From an uncultured Actinomycetes bacterium (lineage in GTDB: Bacteria; Actinomycetota; Thermoleophilia; Miltoncostaeales; Miltoncostaeaceae): a stretch of 5,120 bases of DNA. Shown piece by piece: positions 1 to 4,911 of the stretch; within the stretch, counting starts at the first letter, position 1; every line of letters starts with the position of its first letter. The position numbers and the translations under genes were made by a program. Location of the stretch: positions 1-5,120 of the forward strand of contig CAIPNN010000008.1 in NCBI GenBank assembly GCA_903866425.1, read 5' to 3'. The notes below the pieces were generated by a model that saw only the letters and a list, made by a program, of their open reading frames with translations, was not told the DNA's origin and made no database searches.

Positions 1-125
1 AGGTTGCCCACGTGTTACTCACCCGTTCGCCACTGTACTCGCACCGAAGTGCTTTCTCGTTCGACTTGCATGTGTTAAGCACGCCGCCAGCGTTCGTCCT
101 GAGCCAGGATCAAACTCTCCATGAC
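1..125 (-). rRNA. rrs: 16S ribosomal RNA, 5' end (partial)
   Basis: Read on the minus strand, this is the start of a small-subunit rRNA gene. It contains GAGTTTGATCCTGGCTCAG (the universal 27F primer site), then GACGAACGCTGGCGGCGTGC, CTTAACACATGCAAGTCGAA and GGGTGAGTAACACGTGG. A helix-6 hairpin with a UUCG loop is visible at 41-52. Aligning the AGAGTTTG element to Escherichia coli position 8 places the mature 5' end near base 125. The gene runs off the left edge, and only about the first 120 nucleotides are present. The AACGAGAAAGC and GAGTACAGTGGCGAACGGG stretches resemble deep-branching Actinomycetota such as Thermoleophilia. That taxonomic reading is from memory; the rRNA call itself is secure. 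The RNA is the decoding-subunit scaffold, and an rRNA operon should continue to the left. Confidence 0.98.
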
Positions 126-136
126 AAATGCATTTG
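125..136. repeat. 12-base palindrome CAAATGCATTTG at the 16S start
   Basis: CAAATGCATTTG is a perfect palindrome, and its left edge coincides with the estimated first base of the mature 16S rRNA. In the precursor it could pair between two molecules or present a symmetric site near the maturation cleavage point. It may also be chance in an AT-rich patch, since rRNA leaders are often AT-rich just before the gene. Confidence 0.4.
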
Positions 137-169
137 GTCAGGCCGGATCCCGAGGGATCTGAGCTGACC
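136..169 (-). other. Two-part stem-loop adjoining the 16S 5' end
   Basis: The outer arms GGTCAG (136-141) and CTGACC (164-169) pair over six bases. Inside them GATCC (146-150) and GGATC (155-159) pair over five bases with a four-base loop, leaving small internal loops. The structure ends about 11 bases upstream of the predicted mature 16S end. It could be part of the leader processing structure. A full RNase III stem needs sequence downstream of the 16S 3' end, which is outside the window. Confidence 0.5.
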
Positions 170-185
170 GAACTTGGAGGTTCCC

Positions 186-202
186 GTCATCACGAGGATG
201 AC
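186..202 (-). other. Leader stem-loop GTCATC/GATGAC
   Basis: GTCATC (186-191) and GATGAC (197-202) form a six-base-pair stem around a five-base loop. Direct AGGTTCC copies flank it. It is one of several short stems between the boxA-like element and the 16S 5' end and probably belongs to the precursor structure. Nothing points to a specific function. Confidence 0.4.
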
Positions 203-225
203 AAGGTTCCTGGTCTCGCGCTTCT

Positions 226-247
226 CTTCGGCTCACGCCGATCGAAG
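226..247 (-). other. Leader hairpin with GUGA (GNRA) tetraloop
   Basis: The transcript contains UCGGC-GUGA-GCCGA (241-228), a five-base-pair stem with a GUGA loop of the GNRA class. Flanking CUUCG and CGAAG bases offer an alternative or extended pairing across 226-247. GNRA loops often dock into other RNA helices, so this may take part in leader folding during 16S processing. There is no evidence that it ends transcription. Confidence 0.45.
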
Positions 248-320
248 CGTTTGACGGGTCCATATCCTTTCCTTGGCCATCACTCCTCGATTCCATTGGG
301 AATCGGAAGTTGATGCGCGC

Positions 321-340
321 TGTTCAGTTTTCAAGGATCG
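321..340 (-). promoter_or_regulatory. boxA-like antitermination element and TTGAAAACTGAACA motif
   Basis: The minus strand reads CGATCCTTGAAAACTGAACA. Its first part resembles the rRNA boxA consensus TGYTCTTTGA, which binds NusB-S10 and keeps RNA polymerase from terminating early in untranslated rRNA operons. The TTGAAAACTGAACA part is a block often found after boxA in Gram-positive rRNA leaders and spacers. Its location, about 200 bases upstream of the 16S gene and downstream of both candidate promoters, fits this role. The boxA match is imperfect (GATCCTTGA), so the tail motif carries much of the case. Confidence 0.6.
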
Positions 341-358
341 GGCCCCGGACGGGGCGCC
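340..358 (-). other. GC-rich hairpin just before boxA-like element
   Basis: GCCCC (342-346) pairs with GGGGC (351-355) across a four-base loop, and two more G-C pairs extend the stem if base 356 bulges out. In the transcript this hairpin ends directly where the boxA-like element begins. The order hairpin then boxA matches a boxB-boxA style arrangement only loosely. No U-tract follows, so termination is unlikely. Confidence 0.4.
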
Positions 359-448
359 CTTCCACGATCACGACTGATCGCACCACGCCGGCCGGCTGGC
401 CGTCACGTACGCGGTGAAATGCAGGCGAAATCGATTGTAAAGGGACTT

Positions 449-462
449 GGATCCGAAGATCC
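449..462 (-). other. Leader hairpin with cUUCGg tetraloop
   Basis: The transcript would read GGAUC-UUCG-GAUCC, a five-base-pair stem capped by UUCG closed by a C-G pair. This is the unusually stable cUUCGg tetraloop. It begins about 17 bases after the predicted P1 start site. No U-run follows, so it is not an intrinsic terminator. It may protect the 5' end of the precursor or seed folding of the leader. Confidence 0.55.
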
Positions 463-464
463 CC

Positions 465-476
465 GGCCATATGGCC
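465..476. repeat. 12-base perfect palindrome GGCCATATGGCC
   Basis: GGCCATATGGCC is perfectly self-complementary and lies immediately downstream of the start predicted for promoter P1. It could be a dimeric regulator site or part of the first transcribed structure. It has no loop, so it would not fold as a simple hairpin. No regulator can be named from the sequence. Confidence 0.4.
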
Positions 477-485
477 AGACCGCGC

Positions 486-514
486 ACGATACAGCAGTGC
501 GAGGGCGGGCACAA
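486..514 (-). promoter_or_regulatory. Candidate rRNA promoter, proximal (P1)
   Basis: On the minus strand TTGTGC (514-509) is followed, after 17 bases, by TATCGT (491-486), a 4 of 6 match to the -10 consensus; the -35 matches 3 of 6. Transcription would begin near base 479, giving a leader of about 350 bases before the mature 16S end. The GC-rich sequence between -10 and the start site (GCGCG) resembles the discriminators of stringently controlled rRNA promoters, but that is inference. Confidence 0.45.
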
Positions 515-567
515 GGGGCCGCGTCCGATGTACTGCAGTGCCGAAGCACTCACCGGACCGGTCGGGG

Positions 568-596
568 ATCATGGCGATCCGTACACCCCATTGCAA
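568..596 (-). promoter_or_regulatory. Candidate rRNA promoter, distal (P2)
   Basis: On the minus strand the -35-like hexamer TTGCAA (596-591) is followed, after exactly 17 bases, by the -10-like hexamer CATGAT (573-568), each matching 4 of 6 consensus bases. Transcription would begin near base 561. The -35 lies between CCCC and GGGG arms (585-600), and the -10 overlaps a GGATC/GATCC inverted repeat (566-580). Either could be a protein site or incidental. The call rests on hexamers, spacing and position ahead of an rRNA gene. Confidence 0.4.
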
Positions 597-613
597 GGGG
601 ATCGGTCGCGCCC

Positions 614-640
614 AAACATCGCTACGAGCGGGGAAACATC
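614..640. repeat. AAACATC direct repeat pair, 20-base period
   Basis: AAACATC occurs at 614-620 and again at 634-640, in the same orientation and exactly 20 bases apart, close to two helical turns. The pair lies about 18-44 bases upstream of the -35 element of the distal candidate rRNA promoter (591-596), where an activator or UP-like element would sit. A seven-base repeat can arise by chance, so a binding-site role is only a suggestion. Confidence 0.3.
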
Positions 641-663
641 AGCGAATTTCGGGAAGGACTCGA

Positions 664-1812
664 TCAGGCGACGCGGATGCGGGCAAAACGCTTCTTGCCC
701 GCTCGCACGATACGCCCATCCAGCATCGCGGCATCAACGTCCAGATCGCCGAGGGGATCGCCATCCACGCTCACACCACCCTGAGTAAGCATGCGGCGGG
801 CCTCGCTCCGTGAGCCCACGCCGAGGGAGTCCACGAGCAGCGCCGGCATATGCACGGGGCCTGCGGGCACCTGCACCTCGGGAACCTCGTCCGGGGCCGC
901 GCGGTCCTTGAACAGACGGTCGAAGTGGGCCTCGGCGCTCTCCCCTGCCCCTGCGCCATGAAAACGCTCCGCAACAAGGCGCCCGAGACGACGCTTCTCG
1001 TCGCCGGGGTGCCCGGTGGGTCCGGGCTCACCTGGGAACAGCAGCCGGTAGAACTCCTCCATCTGGGCGTCCGGAACGCTCATGACCTTGCCGAACTGCT
1101 CCTCCGGCGCCTCTGTCACCCCGATGTAGTTCCCGGTGCTCTTGCTCATACGCCGCACGCCGTCGGTACCCGGGAGGATGGGCAGCGTCATGGCCACCTG
1201 CGGGCGCTCCCCGTAGGCCTGCTGCACTTCGCGCCCGAGCATCAGGTTGAACAGCTGGTCGGTACCGCCCAACTCCACATCGGCCTTCAGCATCACCGAG
1301 TCGTACGCCTGCATGAGCGGATAGAGCAGCTCGAGCACCGAGATGGGGCGATCGTCGTCCATGCGCTCGGCGAAGTCGCGGCGGCGCAGCAACTGATTGA
1401 CGGTGGCACTCGCTGCGAGCCGGAACAGCGGCTCAAGGCCCATGTCCGCAAACCACTCCCCGTTTCGACGCACCTCCGTGCGGTCGGGGTCGAGGATGCG
1501 GAAGGCCTGCTCCTGATACGTGGCGGCGTTCGCCTCAATCTCGTCTGCCGACAGCATGGGGCGCGTGCTGCTGCGTCCCGAGGGGTCACCCACCCGCGCC
1601 GTCCAGTCGCCGATGATGAGCACAGCGGTGTGCCCGGCCTCCTGAAACTCGCGCAGCTTGCCGAGCACCACGGCATGGCCCAGATGAATATCCGGCGCGG
1701 TCGGGTCAACCCCGAGCTTCACGCGCAGCGGTGTGCCCTCGGCCAGCCGCTTCTGGAGTTCGCCGGGCGGCTGGACGTCTACCGCGCGGGCAAGCAGGTC
1801 ATCGGTGCTCAT
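664..1812 (-). CDS. tyrS: Tyrosyl-tRNA synthetase
   Basis: This cytoplasmic class Ic enzyme activates tyrosine with ATP and charges tRNA-Tyr. The 382-residue product has the expected order: a Rossmann catalytic domain with the HIGH-type motif HLGH (43-46, in PTAPDIHLGH), the tyrosine-pocket region YPLMQAYDS (164-172) with GGTDQ (182-186), the KMSKS-type loop RMSKS (221-225), and a C-terminal S4-like RNA-binding domain (about 315-382, with SEARRMLTQGGVSVDG). The HLGH context and YPLMQAYDSV resemble the TyrZ-like branch rather than the Escherichia coli type. The frame stays open to 1875, but the ATG at 1812 is preferred: AGGAG lies nine bases upstream (1822-1826), the protein then begins MSTDDLLARAVDV, and the ATG overlaps the mpg stop as ATGA. 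The first KMSKS residue is Arg, a common tolerated change. It is the last gene of the cluster and points at the rRNA operon. No T-box leader is possible because the upstream sequence is coding. Confidence 0.97.
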   Translation of the reverse strand: MSTDDLLARAVDVQPPGELQKRLAEGTPLRVKLGVDPTAPDIHLGHAVVLGKLREFQEAGHTAVLIIGDWTARVGDPSGRSSTRPMLSADEIEANAATYQEQAFRILDPDRTEVRRNGEWFADMGLEPLFRLAASATVNQLLRRRDFAERMDDDRPISVLELLYPLMQAYDSVMLKADVELGGTDQLFNLMLGREVQQAYGERPQVAMTLPILPGTDGVRRMSKSTGNYIGVTEAPEEQFGKVMSVPDAQMEEFYRLLFPGEPGPTGHPGDEKRRLGRLVAERFHGAGAGESAEAHFDRLFKDRAAPDEVPEVQVPAGPVHMPALLVDSLGVGSRSEARRMLTQGGVSVDGDPLGDLDVDAAMLDGRIVRAGKKRFARIRVA

Positions 1813-2405
1813 GCTGCGCTGCTCCTGGGGATCGGTCGCGAGAGATAGCGGGAACCGCGGGCCACCATACGCCACGGAAGCTCAGTCGCCTGCGAGATAC
1901 CGATGCGTGGCACGCCCACAACGTCCAACTGCGCGGTGCGCTCGCCGATGGTGAGCCCCGCATCGGCAAGCGAGAGACCGTCGATTGAGTCGTCCACGGC
2001 GAGGGCCTGCGTGAGACGCCCGGGGCCTCCACACAGCAGGCGGTCGTCGTCGATCCCGGCCCGACGCGCCCGCATCCGATCCACCCCATGGGTGGGCTCG
2101 ATGGCACGGATGAGCACCGCGGCCCCCACTCCCTCGGGCTCGGTGACGAGGTTCAGGCACCAGTGCAGGCCGTAGGTGCGGTACACGTAGATGGTGCCCG
2201 GGGGGCCGAACATCGATCGACAGCGGGGCGTCTCACCCCTGAACGAATGCGACGCCGGGTCGCGCTGACCGTAGGCCTCGGCCTCCACAATGACCCCTCC
2301 GGCGCCGCCAAAGGAGATGGTGCACCCGATGATGTCGGCGGCCACGTCCTCGGGTCGCCGGTTGAAGAACTCCGTGGCGACAGGACGGGCGCGCCGCCCA
2401 CTCAC
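1809..2405 (-). CDS. mpg: 3-methyladenine DNA glycosylase, AAG/MPG family
   Basis: This base-excision repair enzyme removes alkylated and deaminated purines such as 3-methyladenine and hypoxanthine, leaving an abasic site. At 198 residues it has the usual bacterial length and is one AAG domain. By alignment from memory to human AAG, the catalytic glutamate is E43 in VEAEAY (human E125). Y45, H53, Y75 and Y78 match the base-flipping pocket and intercalating residues Y127, H136, Y159 and Y162, and N85 and R100 match N169 and R182. The block TPRCRSMFGPPGTIYVYRTY (59-78) is very characteristic. All expected active-site residues are present, so it should be functional. The start is a GTG whose last two bases join the argH stop (GTGA). 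No good ribosome-binding site precedes it, so translation probably depends on coupling to argH. The stop overlaps the tyrS ATG. Confidence 0.95.
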   Translation of the reverse strand: MSGRRARPVATEFFNRRPEDVAADIIGCTISFGGAGGVIVEAEAYGQRDPASHSFRGETPRCRSMFGPPGTIYVYRTYGLHWCLNLVTEPEGVGAAVLIRAIEPTHGVDRMRARRAGIDDDRLLCGGPGRLTQALAVDDSIDGLSLADAGLTIGERTAQLDVVGVPRIGISQATELPWRMVARGSRYLSRPIPRSSAA

Positions 2406-3787
2406 CAGGCAGCAACCCGCTTGGCGATCTCGTCGAGCTGCTGCTGCACCCGCGCCCGGGCGGTGCCGCCCGGAACGTCCTTCGTCTCCACCGAGGCGAG
2501 GGCCGTGAGCTCGGGCACGTCAATACCCTCGAGGCCCGCAGCGGCCAGGTCGGCAGTTGACGCATCAGCCAGGCCCGCGCCGCGGTCGCCGCACACGCGC
2601 ACAAGTGCGCCCACGGCCTCGTGCGCCTTGCGGAACGGCCACCCCTGCCGCACCAGGTGATCTGCAAGATCGGTGGCGGCGAGGAATCCCTGGCCGGCCG
2701 CCCGGGTCATGGCGTCGGCACGGAAGTCGGCCGTGGCCACCATTCCGGTCATTGCCGGCAGCAGCAGGTCGAGCGTGTCGGCCGCGTCAAACACAAAATG
2801 CTTGTCGTCCTGGAGGTCCTTGTTGTACGCAAGCGGCAGGCCTGCCAGGGCCCCAAGAAGGCCCTGCAGGTCGGCTGACAGGCGCGCAGCTTTGCCACGG
2901 GCCAGTTCGGCTGCGTCGGGGTTCTTCTTCTGCGGCAGCATCGACGAGCCGGATGCGTAGGCGTCGTCAAGCACCACGAAACCGACCTCTTCGGTCGACC
3001 ACCACACGAACTCCGCACCGAGGCGCGAGAGATGCACGCCGAGCTGGGCGGCGAACGCCAGATAGTCGACGAGGGCGTCGCGGGACCCCACGGCATCCAT
3101 GCTGTTGGGCGAGATGCGGTCGAACCCGAGTGCATCGGCCGTGGCGGCCCGGTCGATATCGAACCCCGACCCGGCGAGTGCGCCGCTGCCGAGGGGGCTC
3201 TCCCCCGCACTCTCGACGGCAAACATGAGGCGGCGGTGATCGCGGTCGAGCATCCACGCGTACGCCAGCAGGTGATGCGCCAGCCGCACGGGCTGCGCCC
3301 GCTGCAGATGGGTGTACCCCGGCACCAGCGTGTCGAGATGCTCGCCGGCGCGTGCGATGAGCGCCTCGGCGAGCGCCTTGAGGGCGGCCGCCTGTGCTGT
3401 GCCGTGCTCGCGGATCCACAGCAGCGTGTCGGTGATCACCTGATCGTTGCGACTGCGGCCGGTGTGCAGGCGCCGACCCGCATCACCGGCGATCTCCGTG
3501 AGGCGACGCTCAACAGCGGTGTGGATGTCCTCGTCGCCGGGCTGAAACACGAAGGCGCCCGACTCCATCTCCGCTTCGATGGCGGCGAGCCCCGCGTCGA
3601 TCGCTGCGGCGTCCTCTGAACTGATGATGCCCTGCGCGCCCAGCATCGCCGCGTGCGCCCGCGAGCCCCGGATGTCCTCACGCCACAGCCGCTGGTCAAC
3701 CGGCAGCGAGGCGTTCAGTGCGTCAAACGCCTCGGCGGAGGAGCCCGCGAAGCGGCCGCCCCAGAGGCGTGACGCGCCCTCGGTCAT
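2402..3787 (-). CDS. argH: Argininosuccinate lyase
   Basis: This enzyme performs the last step of arginine synthesis, splitting argininosuccinate into arginine and fumarate. It is a cytoplasmic homotetramer of the fumarase/aspartase superfamily. The 461-residue product has the family length and landmarks: SRLWGGRF near the N-terminus (6-13), HTGRSRNDQ (108-116), PGYTHLQRAQP (156-166) with the catalytic histidine at 160, and the signature loop GSSMLPQKKNPD (280-291) holding the catalytic serine (281 or 282). NKDLQDDK (322-329) is also typical. The frame is open to 3967, but the extra 60 residues are low-complexity and would overlap the aminotransferase gene. The ATG at 3787 has GGAG eight bases upstream (3796-3799) and overlaps the preceding stop as ATGA. 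One small departure is SGALAGSGF at 201-209, where GAGALAG with T or S then F is more usual. Other arg genes are not visible. Confidence 0.97.
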   Translation of the reverse strand: MTEGASRLWGGRFAGSSAEAFDALNASLPVDQRLWREDIRGSRAHAAMLGAQGIISSEDAAAIDAGLAAIEAEMESGAFVFQPGDEDIHTAVERRLTEIAGDAGRRLHTGRSRNDQVITDTLLWIREHGTAQAAALKALAEALIARAGEHLDTLVPGYTHLQRAQPVRLAHHLLAYAWMLDRDHRRLMFAVESAGESPLGSGALAGSGFDIDRAATADALGFDRISPNSMDAVGSRDALVDYLAFAAQLGVHLSRLGAEFVWWSTEEVGFVVLDDAYASGSSMLPQKKNPDAAELARGKAARLSADLQGLLGALAGLPLAYNKDLQDDKHFVFDAADTLDLLLPAMTGMVATADFRADAMTRAAGQGFLAATDLADHLVRQGWPFRKAHEAVGALVRVCGDRGAGLADASTADLAAAGLEGIDVPELTALASVETKDVPGGTARARVQQQLDEIAKRVAAW

Positions 3788-4911
3788 GCCCCCCGCTCCG
3801 CCTTGATCGCCCGCTCCATTGCCTGACATACCCGGTCCACCTGATCGTCTGTCATCTCGCAGAAGAATGGCAGGGCGATGGTTGACGCGCTGATGGCCTC
3901 TGTGATCGGCAGCTCGCCCGGGGCGTGCCCATGCGCCTCGCGGTAGTACGGCTGCAGGTGAATGCACGGGAGATACGGCTTGGCCGAGACGCCCTCGGCC
4001 TCGAGGCGACCGATGATGCGGTCCCGGTCGAGGTCGGCATCAAGGCGCGGCGCGTAGACAAACCATGAGCGGCGCTGCGGCCCCTCGTACATCGGCGTGA
4101 CGCCGTCGATGCTCGCCATGCGCTCCTGGTACATACCCGCGATGCGGGCCCGGGCGTCCTGCATCCAGTCGAGCCGCTCGATCTGCGCGATGCCGATTGC
4201 GGCGTGCACGTCGGACAGCCGGTAGTTGAAGCCGAGGCGCGAATGCACGAGCCATGCGCCGTCGTCAGAGCGGCCCTGATTGGTGAGGCTCTTCAGCTGC
4301 GTGTAGAGCTCATCGGAGTCGGTGAGGATGACCCCACCCTCTGCCGTGGTGAGCTGCTTGTTGGCGTAGAAGCCGTACACCGCCGGGTGGCCGAACGTGC
4401 CGAGCTTCTTGCCGTTGTAATCGCCATCGATCGACTGGCAGGCGTCTTCGACGATGCCCAGGCCATGGCGCTCGGCGATCTCGATGAGGGCCGGAACCTC
4501 CGCCGGATAGCCGAAGATGTCGACGATGAGGATCGCCTTGGTGCGGGGTGTGATGGCCGCCTCGACCGCCGCCGGATCCATGTTGAACGTGAGCGGGTCA
4601 ACGTCGGCGAACACCGGCGTCGCGCCCGTGTAGAGGATGACATTGGCGGACGCCACGAACGAGAACGACGAGGTGATGACCTCATCGCCCGGCCCGATGC
4701 CCAGGGCATGCAGGCAGCAGTGCAGCCCGGCGGTACCCGACGAACATGCCACGGCGTGCTTGGTGCCGAGGCGGTCGGCCCACATCTGCTCGAACTTCGT
4801 GACCGTCGGGCCCAGCGACAACTGCCGCGAGCGGAGCACCTCATCAACAAGTTCGCGCTCGCGGTCGCCGATGACGGGCCGCGCGAGCGGGATTACGTCA
4901 ACCGCGCTCAC
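3784..4911 (-). CDS. DegT/DnrJ/EryC1-family PLP aminotransferase
   Basis: This is a 375-residue fold-type I pyridoxal-phosphate enzyme of the family that usually transfers an amino group from glutamate to keto-sugars bound to nucleotides (perosamine, ArnB and related synthases). Visible landmarks are IPLARPVIGDRE at the start, SLGP (32-35), the cofactor-phosphate motif SSGTAGLH (57-64), VITSSFSFVASANVILYTGA (78-97), EDACQS (155-160) with the cofactor-nitrogen aspartate D156, the Schiff-base lysine K185 in FYANKQLTTAEGG, and GFNYRLSDVHAAIGIAQIERLD (227-248). The C-terminal PYLPCIHLQPYYRE resembles polysaccharide-biosynthesis members. The complete active site argues for a working enzyme, not a DegT-type regulator. 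The start is GTG at 4911, overlapping the cimA stop as GTGA; GGGAGG lies only one base upstream, too close for an ideal ribosome site, so translation is probably coupled. The substrate cannot be read from the sequence. The gene sits between isoleucine- and arginine-pathway genes, with no sugar-nucleotide gene in view. Confidence 0.9.
   Translation of the reverse strand: MSAVDVIPLARPVIGDRERELVDEVLRSRQLSLGPTVTKFEQMWADRLGTKHAVACSSGTAGLHCCLHALGIGPGDEVITSSFSFVASANVILYTGATPVFADVDPLTFNMDPAAVEAAITPRTKAILIVDIFGYPAEVPALIEIAERHGLGIVEDACQSIDGDYNGKKLGTFGHPAVYGFYANKQLTTAEGGVILTDSDELYTQLKSLTNQGRSDDGAWLVHSRLGFNYRLSDVHAAIGIAQIERLDWMQDARARIAGMYQERMASIDGVTPMYEGPQRRSWFVYAPRLDADLDRDRIIGRLEAEGVSAKPYLPCIHLQPYYREAHGHAPGELPITEAISASTIALPFFCEMTDDQVDRVCQAMERAIKAERGA

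Larger units (their letters stand above)
126..663 (-). other. rRNA operon promoter and leader region (no protein gene)
   Basis: These 538 bases separate the tyrS stop codon from the predicted 16S 5' end. Short open frames exist here, the longest being 90 codons at 324-596 on the minus strand, but none resembles a known protein. They overlap promoter-like, boxA-like and hairpin elements, so I treat the whole stretch as non-coding. In transcription order it holds a pair of AAACATC direct repeats, two candidate promoters, a palindrome and cUUCGg hairpin, a GC-rich hairpin leading into a boxA-like element, a GUGA-loop hairpin, another stem-loop, and a two-part stem-loop next to the 16S start. No tRNA or T-run terminator was seen. 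Confidence 0.8.

Noticed and set aside
128..313. 61-codon plus-strand frame in the rRNA leader
   Set aside because: It is opposite the hairpin-rich 16S leader, short and without a recognisable product.
340..358. GC-rich hairpin as an intrinsic terminator
   Set aside because: It is followed by GATCCTTGAAAAC rather than a U-run, and it leads into a boxA-like element.
434..439. TACAAT as a third rRNA promoter -10
   Set aside because: It is a good -10 match, but nothing resembling a -35 is found 16-18 bases upstream on the minus strand.
324..596. 90-codon minus-strand frame between tyrS and the 16S gene
   Set aside because: It covers the proximal candidate promoter, the cUUCGg hairpin and part of the boxA-like element. 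It resembles no protein, so the region is better read as rRNA leader.
850..1848. 332-codon open frame on the plus strand opposite tyrS
   Set aside because: It is fully antisense to a secure tyrS. It has no recognisable domain, and its His/Gln/Arg/Leu-rich composition is typical of the complement of GC-rich coding DNA.
1813..1875. Upstream extension of tyrS by 21 residues
   Set aside because: It lies inside mpg and adds non-conserved residues. The ATG at 1812 has AGGAG nine bases upstream.
3032..3619. 195-codon plus-strand open frame opposite argH
   Set aside because: It is antisense shadow of argH with no motif or signal of its own.
3788..3967. Upstream extension of argH by 60 residues
   Set aside because: It would overlap the end of the aminotransferase gene. 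The added residues are Gly/Arg/Pro-rich and not part of the family, and a ribosome site with an ATGA overlap supports the ATG at 3787.
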